From NCBI GenBank assembly GCA_028698395.1, contig JAQVDG010000158.1, positions 1 through 5,612 of the forward strand: DNA of 5,612 nt, in the 5' to 3' direction. Shown here one piece after another: positions 1 through 5,612 of this stretch; within the stretch, counting starts at the first letter, position 1; the number at the start of each line of letters is the position of its first letter. Under the pieces are notes generated by a model. It had not been told where the DNA came from. It saw nothing but the letters and a program-made list of their open reading frames with translations, and did no database searches. This DNA is from Weeksellaceae bacterium (GTDB taxonomy: Bacteria; Bacteroidota; Bacteroidia; Flavobacteriales; Weeksellaceae). The position numbers were made by a program, and so were the translations under genes.

Positions 1-69
1 TTATTCAGACTATTTTTTAAAGAAACTCAGGAAGTTGCAAATTATTTGAAAAAAGAAGTAAAAAATTGC

Positions 70-96
70 GCAACCTTTTACAGTTATTTTCATCTA
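70..96 (+). promoter_or_regulatory. Candidate ECF-sigma-type promoter
   Basis: GCAACC (70-75) and CATCTA (91-96) are separated by 15 bases. An AAC-containing -35 element and a CATCTA/CGTCTA-like -10 element at about this spacing is the general layout of extracytoplasmic-function (ECF) sigma promoters, and similar GCAACC...CATCTA arrangements precede ECF-controlled genes in Bacteroidota as I recall. A start site about 7 bases after the -10 box would fall near 102-104 and give a leader of about 13 bases before the ATG at 116. The -35 element overlaps an 8-base palindrome, TTGCGCAA (66-73), which could be chance or a binding site. It rests on a pattern match only; no sigma factor gene is visible in the window. 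Confidence 0.4.
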
Positions 97-115
97 AATA
101 ACAAAGGCAACAATC

Positions 116-226
116 ATGAACAAACTTATTTTTCTGTTTTTTTATACTTTTCTTCTTTTTTTCTTATTCTGTGAGAGTTGTATTAACTCCAAAAACGGAA
201 ATATAATCAGTGATTTATTAGATTAA
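116..226 (+). CDS. Small ORF, possible secreted or membrane peptide (36 aa)
   Basis: An ATG at 116 opens a 36-codon frame ending in TAA at 224-226. The peptide starts MNKLIFLFFYTFLLFFLFCE and ends with a polar tail (INSKNGNIISDLLD). A Lys near the N terminus followed by about 16 hydrophobic residues and then two cysteines (19 and 22) resembles a signal peptide or single membrane anchor. Neither cysteine sits in a good lipobox: the residue before the first is Phe, and the three before the second are Cys-Glu-Ser. AAAGG at 103-107 lies 8 bases before the ATG, and an ECF-like promoter lies just upstream. The ORF is convergent with prfC, ending 11 bases from the prfC stop. Against it, the hydrophobic stretch comes from a T-rich tract, and such tracts give hydrophobic frames by chance. 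I recognise no family. Confidence 0.33.
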   Translation: MNKLIFLFFYTFLLFFLFCESCINSKNGNIISDLLD

Positions 227-237
227 AAGAGACAAGT

Positions 238-1824
238 TTAAAATTCACTTACAAAATGTAATTTTACGGAAGGATATTTTTCTTGTGTCATTTGAATGGT
301 AAAAGAAGAATCTGCTAAAAACACCAATTGATTAAATTTATCTCGTGCTAAATATCTTTGTTTCACACGTTTAAATTCTTTAAATTCTTCTGACTTTTCA
401 TTTTCAACTTCTACCCAACAAGCTTTGTGAATAGAAATTGGTTCATAATTTACTTTTGCTCCGTATTCATGTTCCAAACGATATTGAATAACTTCATATT
501 GAAGAGCGCCTACGGTTCCGATGATTTTACGATTATTCATTTCTAAAGTAAATAATTGCGCAACTCCTTCGTCCATTAATTGTGTGATTCCTTTTTCTAA
601 TTGTTTGGTTTTCATTGGGTCAGCATTGTTAACATAGCGGAAATGCTCGGGTGAAAAAGAAGGAATTCCTTTGAACATGATTTTTTCACCTTCGGTCAAT
701 GTATCACCGATTCTAAAATTTCCTGTATCGTGTAAACCGATGATATCACCTGCAAAACTTTCATCAATAATTTCTTTCTTATCAGCAAAAAAAGCACTCG
801 GACTGCTGAATTTCATTTGTTTATCCAAACGAACGTGTAGATAATTCTTATTTCGTTCAAATTTTCCGGACACAATTTTCACAAAAGCCAATCGGTCACG
901 GTGTTTTGGATCCATATTCGCATGGATTTTAAAAACAAATCCTGAGAATTTATTTTCAGTAGGATTTATCATTCTTGCATCTGTTTCTTTGGGTTGGGGT
1001 TGGGGTGCGATTTCAACAAAAGCATTCAATAATTCCTGAACACCGAAATTATTCAAAGCAGAACCAAAAAATACAGGCTGTAATTCACCTTTCATATATT
1101 CTTCTTCAGAAAATTCAGGATAAACTTCCGAAAGCAGTTCAATTTCACTTCGTAGAGTTTCAGCAAAAGAAGAACCAATCGTTTTATCTAATTCTGTGTC
1201 ATTCAAATCTTCAAAAGAGAGTACATCACTGATTTTTTGTTTGTTTTCTCCGGAAAATAAATGAATATTTTTCTCCCAAATATTATAAATCCCTTTAAAA
1301 GTAGCACCAATTCCGATTGGCCAGGAAAGAGGAGTCAGTCGTAATCCTAATTTTAATTCGACTTCATCCATCAAATCAAAAGCATCTTTTCCTTCCCGGT
1401 CCATTTTATTAATGAAAACCAACATGGGAATATTCCGCATTCGACAAACTTCCACTAATTTTTCAGTTTGTTCTTCTACACCTTTTGCCACATCTACTAC
1501 AACAATCACAGAATCTACTGCTGTTAAAGTCCGGAATGTGTCTTCTGCGAAATCTTTGTGTCCGGGTGTATCGAGAATATTTATTTTTTTCCCTTTGTAA
1601 TCAAATGCCAAAACCGAAGTAGCAACTGAAATTCCTCTTTGACGCTCAATTTCCATAAAGTCAGAAGTTGCTCCCTTTTTGACTTTATTGTTTTTTACGG
1701 CACCTGCTTCCTGAATTGCTCCACCAAAAAGTAATAATTTCTCGGTTAAAGTTGTTTTTCCCGCATCGGGGTGAGCTACAATTCCAAAAGTTTTTCTCTT
1801 GCTGATTTCTTTTTCTAAAGACAT
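238..1824 (-). CDS. prfC: Peptide chain release factor 3 (RF3)
   Basis: RF3 is a cytoplasmic translational GTPase that speeds removal of RF1 or RF2 from the ribosome after peptide release. From the ATG at 1824 the protein has 528 residues, close to the 529 of E. coli RF3. The GTPase motifs are intact: P-loop HPDAGKTT (18-25), the RF3-style switch I ERQRGISV (60-67), DTPGH (85-89) and NKMD (139-142). A proline-rich linker (PQPQPK) leads to domain II, and the usual C-terminal RF3 domain follows. The frame extends to a TTG at 1845, but that codon lies inside the promoter-like box and would add seven residues not expected for the family, so the ATG is chosen. There is no Shine-Dalgarno sequence. 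The gene ends in TAA. It lies downstream of the methyltransferase on the same strand with 78 bases between them. The ERQRGIS signature and length separate it from EF-G and from ribosome-protection resistance proteins. Confidence 0.97.
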   Translation of the reverse strand: MSLEKEISKRKTFGIVAHPDAGKTTLTEKLLLFGGAIQEAGAVKNNKVKKGATSDFMEIERQRGISVATSVLAFDYKGKKINILDTPGHKDFAEDTFRTLTAVDSVIVVVDVAKGVEEQTEKLVEVCRMRNIPMLVFINKMDREGKDAFDLMDEVELKLGLRLTPLSWPIGIGATFKGIYNIWEKNIHLFSGENKQKISDVLSFEDLNDTELDKTIGSSFAETLRSEIELLSEVYPEFSEEEYMKGELQPVFFGSALNNFGVQELLNAFVEIAPQPQPKETDARMINPTENKFSGFVFKIHANMDPKHRDRLAFVKIVSGKFERNKNYLHVRLDKQMKFSSPSAFFADKKEIIDESFAGDIIGLHDTGNFRIGDTLTEGEKIMFKGIPSFSPEHFRYVNNADPMKTKQLEKGITQLMDEGVAQLFTLEMNNRKIIGTVGALQYEVIQYRLEHEYGAKVNYEPISIHKACWVEVENEKSEEFKEFKRVKQRYLARDKFNQLVFLADSSFTIQMTQEKYPSVKLHFVSEF

Positions 1825-1832
1825 GATTTCAT
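1815..1832 (-). other. Five-codon upstream ORF overlapping the prfC start
   Basis: On the minus strand ATG at 1832 reads ATG AAA TCA TGT CTT TAG, a five-codon frame (MKSCL) that is out of phase with prfC and overlaps its ATG at 1824. It would lie very close to the predicted transcript 5' end. It may be chance in AT-rich sequence. Confidence 0.2.
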
Positions 1833-1842
1833 TTTGAGTGTG

Positions 1843-1850
1843 CAAATGTA
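1843..1850 (-). promoter_or_regulatory. Bacteroidota -7 box (TACATTTG) upstream of prfC
   Basis: Read on the minus strand, TACATTTG matches the Bacteroidota housekeeping -7 consensus TAnnTTTG. A start a few bases downstream would give a short leader of about 15 bases before the prfC ATG at 1824. The -33 region is poor: about 19-21 bases upstream there is only a T-rich CTTTAAA, not a clear TTTG. The box lies in the 78-base spacer after the methyltransferase stop, so prfC may be transcribed independently as well as by readthrough. Confidence 0.5.
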
Positions 1851-1902
1851 ATTAGAATTATGAAATTTAAAGAATGAGGATTCAGTTTAAATAAATTGGA
1901 GT

Positions 1903-3057
1903 TTATTCTGCATTGGAGCCTTGTTTTTTACTGCCTTCATAAATATCGTAGCGAAGAAAATCACACTCTAATTTTCCATTGAAAATTTTCAATTTTTTGG
2001 AAGGTTTTAAGCCTACGAATTTTTTGGCTGTTAAATCAGAAGTGATAAACCAAGCTAAAGTATTGGGATAATTGTGTTTTAAAGTATTGCCAATGGATTT
2101 ATATAATTTTTCATTATCACTTTCCAAACGTTCATTATAAGGTGGATTGAATACGATTAAAACTGGAAATAAATCTTTTTTGGTTTCAAAAAAATCTTTT
2201 TTATAAAGTACGATGAAGTCTTCTAAATTGGCATTTATAATATTTTTTTCAGCCATTTCCAATATAGTAGGCTGGATGTCATAACCAACGATTCTTCCTG
2301 AAAATTCTTGAATTCGATTGATTCGGGTTTCTTTGATTTTGGAAAATAATTCATCATCATAATCTTTCCAATTTTGAAAAGCAAAATGGGAGCGATGAAT
2401 TTGTGGCGGAATTTGACCGGCAATAAAAGCGGCTTCGGTAAGAATAGTCCCCGAACCACACATCGGATCCAGTAGATTCCCTTTTCCGTTCCAACCGGCA
2501 AGTTGAAGTAAACCGGCAGCTAAAACTTCATTAATAGGAGCTTTTCCATGTTCAGTTTTATAACCTCGTTTATGAAGCGATTCTCCGCTACTATCAAGTG
2601 AAAGCGTGATTTTATCGTGGCTGATGTGTAAATTAAAATAAATATCGGCTCCTTCTTTTTGCACACTTGGTCGTTGATTGAATTTTTCCCGAAATCTATC
2701 TACTAAAGCATCTTTTACTTTTAATGCAGTATAGTGCGAATGAGTAAAATAATCGGAATAAACGGTTGCATCAATAATAAAAGTTTGACTTATGTCTAAA
2801 TATTTTTCCCATTCAAATTTTCTGAAATGATTGTACAATTGAGTTTCATTTTTGGCAGAAAATGAGAAGATGGGTTTTAGAATTCGAAGTGCAGTGGAAA
2901 GGCTGTAGTTGGCTTTGTACAGAAATCCGGTATCACCATAAAATTCGACCAAACGATTTTTCACTATAACATCGGCTGCGCCTAATGATTTTAATTCTTG
3001 TGCCAAAATACTTTCAAAACCATAGAAAGTTTTGGCTTGCATTTTAAAGTTTTCCAA
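1903..3057 (-). CDS. THUMP-domain class I SAM-dependent RNA methyltransferase (RlmL N-domain-like)
   Basis: This is a predicted SAM-dependent N2-guanine RNA methyltransferase. It resembles the N-terminal half of E. coli RlmL, which makes m2G2445 in 23S rRNA, but lacks the fused RlmK half (384 residues against about 700). A THUMP-type RNA-binding region occupies roughly residues 40-160. It is followed by the family linker LHKRGYK (161-167), the SAM motif I DPMCGSGTILTEAA (197-210), an acidic ribose-binding position in VGYD (257-260) and the catalytic NPPY (304-307) typical of amino-group methylation of bases. Start choice is open. TTG at 3057 gives MENFKMQAKT, and ATG at 3042 (the Met of that string) shortens it by five residues. 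I favour TTG because relatives, as I recall, carry an NFKM- or NYKM-like string before the AKT. The start lies 18 bases after the upstream TAG with no terminator between, so cotranscription is plausible. The exact RNA target is inferred from family only. Confidence 0.93.
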   Translation of the reverse strand: MENFKMQAKTFYGFESILAQELKSLGAADVIVKNRLVEFYGDTGFLYKANYSLSTALRILKPIFSFSAKNETQLYNHFRKFEWEKYLDISQTFIIDATVYSDYFTHSHYTALKVKDALVDRFREKFNQRPSVQKEGADIYFNLHISHDKITLSLDSSGESLHKRGYKTEHGKAPINEVLAAGLLQLAGWNGKGNLLDPMCGSGTILTEAAFIAGQIPPQIHRSHFAFQNWKDYDDELFSKIKETRINRIQEFSGRIVGYDIQPTILEMAEKNIINANLEDFIVLYKKDFFETKKDLFPVLIVFNPPYNERLESDNEKLYKSIGNTLKHNYPNTLAWFITSDLTAKKFVGLKPSKKLKIFNGKLECDFLRYDIYEGSKKQGSNAE

Positions 3058-3075
3058 TTGAAATTTTTATTAAAT

Positions 3076-3333
3076 CTAATGTCTAACCGTGATATGTCCT
3101 TTGATCATACGACCGTCCTCTAAAGTGATAATATACCAATAGTCACCGCTTGGAACTGGTCGTCCGCCATAAGTTCCATCCCATTCAAATCCAGAAATTA
3201 AAGGACGATCAACGAATAGTTTACCATAACGGTCAAATATTTTTATCTGGGTATTGGGATATACTTCTAAAGCACGAATACGCCATGTGTCATTGATTCC
3301 GTCTCCATTTGGTGAAAAGAAATTCGGAACACC
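3076..3333 (-). other. T9SS type B sorting domain (gliding motility-associated C-terminal domain)
   Basis: The last 85 residues begin GVPNFFSPNGDGINDTW and continue with the FDRYGKL, WDGTYGGRPVPSGDYWY and KGHITVRH strings. These are the hallmarks of the gliding motility-associated C-terminal domain (TIGR04131-like), which directs proteins through the type IX system and is removed or retained at the cell surface. The domain is complete to its final strand, so the 3' end of the gene is intact. Just before it, residues such as NGGFGPYLYSY and DIPPGIYEMIIKSKYGC match the SprB-repeat pattern. Confidence 0.95.
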
Positions 3334-3765
3334 TAAAACACCAAATATTTTTGCATCGGAGATACAACCGTATTTACTTTTAATAATCATTTCATATATG
3401 CCGGGAGGAATATCATATAAAATCGAATGGTCGCTCCAATTCAGCCCGTTTGTGTAACTGTACAAATAAGGACCAAAACCTCCGTTTGCATAAACGGTAA
3501 CCGTATTTTCATCGACTACAATGCTTGAAATAACCGGTGGAGCATCGTATTGAACATTAATTTCTCTTCGACCCACACATTGAGAATCAGGAGAAGTAAC
3601 TTCTAAAGTGTATGTTCCTTGTTGGTTGAAAACTACAAGACTTTCTGTACTTACAACATCACCGCTTGGATTGTACCAAGTATAAGATTCAAAAGGGTCA
3701 AAGAATTCAAATGATTTATCAAAATCATTGGCACAAAATGTAATGGATTCTCTTAATTCAAATTC

Positions 3766-5154
3766 CGGAACAGAAAGTACATTGATTTTAAAATCGACAA
3801 TACCGGCACAACCTTGATTGCTCTTGGCTCGGGTGTAAATTGTTTGCGGATTGCTTATATTTTCATATTCAGTTGGGTTGATGATAGGATTATTTCCACT
3901 TACGGCATCATCTAAAGAAGTATGATAGGTGATGAAATAATTTCCACCTCCTAAAACAGTTGCAATAGAACTGTACATTTGAGTTAAATTAAAAGTTCCA
4001 AATCCGTCATTGGTTTCATAAGGATTATCACAAACTGTCAAAGCATCAGGCAATTCTTCATGGATGGTAACTGTATTTAATTGAATTTCACCAATATCAA
4101 AACATTGATTAGAGTTTTGAATCCGCACATAAACGATTTGATTTGGGCTGGTATTTTGGTAATTCTGAGGCAATGGGTTTGTTCCGTTAAATGCCTGTTG
4201 ATAAGTAAAATGATATGTGAAAGTTAAACCATTGGTGCTATTTACTAAATGAGAATTAGCATCGGGTAGGTAGTAGGTGGAAAATTGAGTTAAACTACAA
4301 TTTTGTAAATGAATCGTGTCACTTATTACTTCAGGTGATTCTAACATAGAAACCGTCAGAGTTTGGTAATCTTCGCAAGATTCATTGGTGTTTCTTACTA
4401 AAACATAAAAAGTAACAGGTGAAGAAGTTAGTAGATAACTTTCAGGATTCGTGATTTCTTGTCCGCCAATTTCAGTGAAATAGTGAAGTGTAGTACCAAT
4501 TCCGGAAGTAATTACAATATTATTCTGAGTTAGGTCAATTTCTTCACTTCCATCATGTAAATTGTCACAAATTACAATATTATCAGATTGAAGTTCAGGG
4601 AATTCTTCTACAATTAAAGTAAGTTCCTCAACGGCAATACATTCTTCGTCCGCTTCGTCAGGATAATAAGCTTTTACAAAAACAATTTGTGGATTGGATG
4701 TATTGACAAAATTATCAGGATTAGGAATTAATTGAGTCAAACCAGCATCTAAATAATATTCAAAAGTTAAACCGGTAGGGTCGGAGGTTATTAGCAAATT
4801 ATTCTGAGAATTTAAATCAAAAGTAGCAAAACCATCTCCATTTGTATCACAAATAGGATAGGGAACTTCTTGTGTGTCAGGTTTTTTTCCAATGGATAAA
4901 ATCAATGGAACTACGACGTAGCAACCTCCATCTGCTTCAATTCGGACATAAACTGTTCCGGTTGTATTGACAAAATAATTTTCAAAGTCAATAATCTGAG
5001 AATTTGGATTTTGTGTTTGTGCGCCTAAATTAGAAGTATAATAAGTAAAATGAATATCATTGGTGGTGGAAAGAGATGAATTAAATTCACTCAAATCAAA
5101 TAAATAGGTTCCATCCAATGAACAACGATGTGCTTCATAAATGAGAACAGCCTC
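3766..5154 (-). repeat. Five divergent tandem modules of about 90 residues
   Basis: Approximate module bounds are 4885-5154, 4594-4869, 4327-4587, 4057-4323 and 3766-4050. Each starts with a Cys-containing segment and a Leu/Phe-rich strand, continues with a TYY- or TYH-like strand, then an N-x-x-x-Y/F-x-N-T/I-S/T segment, and ends with a (V/I)-(Y/F)-V-(R/K) strand and a second Cys. The second, third and fifth modules begin with a CD...DG motif (CDTNGDG, CDNLHDG, CDNPYETNDG). The first and fourth begin with CSL instead. Similarity is at protein level only; I see no long nucleotide repeats, so the duplications are old. These look like beta-sandwich stalk modules of a surface protein. Confidence 0.75.
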
Positions 5155-5400
5155 TGGAGTTTTACTGAAAATTAAGTTCACATCTGCTTCGGTTTGACAA
5201 CTGACGGCTGAAACTTCAACCGAGTAATTTCCGGTTTCTGTTGCAATATATTGATTTTCTGTTGCTCCGGGAATTAATTCACCATTGAAATACCATTGAA
5301 AAACAGCAACAGGAGAAGTAACATTAGCTATAAGCGTATATTCTTCTAAATCACAAATTAGTTTACCGTCTTCAATTTCATCCCCATAAATATCGACTAA

Positions 5401-5612
5401 AGTTGAGCCCAAATTAAAAGATCCGGCTTCTAAAAATACAGCTGAATCATAATTTGTATCGGCAGTATCTGCAATTAATAAGCGAATGTGATAAGTTTCG
5501 CCCGGAATTACTTCCGAATAAGCAGTTAAAACGGTCGTTCTTCCTCAATGCTCAATATAGGGAAAAGGACCGGGAACATAGTAAGTGGCATCTCCACAAT
5601 AATTATTGTTTA
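5401..5612 (-). other. Choice-of-anchor L domain, C-terminal fragment
   Basis: The translated fragment contains YYVPGPFPYIE, then after the stop codon TTVLTAYSEVIPGETYHIRL, IADTADTNYDSAVFLEAGSF and the GSTL end. This pattern (VLTA...V.PG.TYHI.L.IAD..D..YDSAVFLEAGSF) is the diagnostic end of the choice-of-anchor L domain, common in flavobacterial extracellular proteins that carry T9SS sorting signals. The N-terminal part of the domain and the signal peptide lie beyond the window. Its precise function is not known to me. Confidence 0.85.
5545..5547 (-). other. In-frame TGA stop inside the anchor-L domain
   Basis: The codon between His (CAT) and Gly (GGA) is TGA. The frame is open and matches the family on both sides, so this is a substitution-type nonsense codon and not a frameshift. 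Homologues generally have a coding residue here, often Asn or Asp as I recall. CGA (Arg) to TGA is the simplest single transition, but AAT or GAT would need more than one change. Confidence 0.9.

Larger units (their letters stand above)
3076..5612 (-). pseudogene. Large modular T9SS type B surface protein, 5' truncated by the window and interrupted by in-frame TGA
   Basis: This is the C-terminal part of a predicted exported, cell-surface or secreted protein of the type IX secretion system. Translation from the window edge reads NNYCGDATYYVPGPFPYIEH, then TGA (5545-5547), then in the same frame GRTTVLTAYSEVIPGETYHI and on through YDSAVFLEAGSF. That is the signature of the choice-of-anchor L domain. 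Next come an Ig-like module, five related modules of about 90 residues, a second Ig-like module, an SprB-like module and the type B sorting domain, ending in TAG. The fragment after the TGA has no credible start: its first candidate is a TTG at 5412 that would leave no signal peptide, so it is not an independent gene. No second lesion is seen in about 2.4 kb. Decay is therefore recent, or the TGA is a sequence error or is suppressed. Adhesion or gliding roles are possible but unproven. Confidence 0.75.

Noticed and set aside
1..174. Plus-strand frame open from the window edge to TGA at 172-174, and shorter edge frames ending at 47-49 and near 20
   Set aside because: Any of these could be the tail of a gene entering from the left, but none has a recognisable C terminus and they conflict with each other, so no call is made.
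201..220. Inverted repeat AATCA-g-TGATT near the prfC 3' end as a terminator
   Set aside because: Five AT-rich pairs with an impossible one-base loop and no following T run in the prfC direction; too weak to call.
991..1005. G-rich tract GGGTTGGGGTTGGGG, possible quadruplex
   Set aside because: It has only three G runs and encodes the Pro-Gln linker of RF3 on the other strand; codon choice explains it.
975..1600. Two plus-strand ORFs (975-1232 and 1412-1600) within prfC
   Set aside because: They lie opposite the conserved RF3 coding sequence, have no recognisable domains, and are antisense shadows of a real gene.
1825..1845. TTG at 1845 as the prfC start
   Set aside because: It lies inside the -7 box and adds residues absent from the family; the ATG at 1824 gives the expected length.
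1890..1907. AATAAA...TTTATT hairpin at the methyltransferase stop
   Set aside because: A six-pair stem made only of A and T with no T tract is not a credible Rho-independent terminator.
2235..2501. Minus-strand ORF in another frame inside the methyltransferase
   Set aside because: It overlaps the SAM motif region of a well-supported gene in a different frame and resembles no family.
3254..3457. Plus-strand ORF opposite the T9SS sorting domain
   Set aside because: It is antisense to the highly conserved C-terminal domain and has no protein features of its own.
5545..5547. TGA reassigned to an amino acid in this organism
   Set aside because: The methyltransferase and prfC are long intact frames with no internal TGA, and this is the only one inside conserved coding sequence; a reassigned code would show many.

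Overview
The window is AT-rich DNA, most likely from a member of the Flavobacteriaceae or close relatives (Bacteroidota). The main evidence is a type IX secretion system (T9SS) type B C-terminal sorting domain and a choice-of-anchor L domain fragment in one large surface protein. A Bacteroidota-type -7 promoter box (TAnnTTTG) upstream of prfC and the near absence of Shine-Dalgarno sequences agree with this. No RNA gene, CRISPR array, insertion sequence or integrase is visible, and there is no gene-free stretch longer than about 240 bases.

Layout from right to left, following the minus-strand genes. Bases 3076-5612 hold the 3' part of a large modular secreted protein gene. Its order is a choice-of-anchor L fragment, an Ig-like module, five divergent modules of about 90 residues, a second Ig-like module, an SprB-like module and the T9SS type B sorting domain. 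An in-frame TGA at 5545-5547 interrupts the conserved anchor-L region, so this copy is a pseudogene, a sequencing error, or a readthrough case. Only 18 bases after its TAG stop comes a THUMP-domain RNA methyltransferase (1903-3057). It is followed, after a spacer carrying its own promoter-like box, by prfC (peptide chain release factor 3, 238-1824).

The left end (1-237) is convergent with prfC. On the plus strand it carries an ECF-sigma-type promoter candidate (GCAACC, 15-base spacer, CATCTA) placed just upstream of a 36-codon ORF with a very hydrophobic N terminus. This is the least certain but most novel-looking part of the window.

Functionally, the methyltransferase and RF3 are housekeeping factors of ribosome modification and translation termination. 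The large protein belongs to the cell surface or secretome and is probably linked to the others only by co-orientation. I see no convincing new multi-gene system. The points most worth following are the interrupted surface protein, its regular cysteine pairs, and the small ORF with its alternative-sigma-like promoter.
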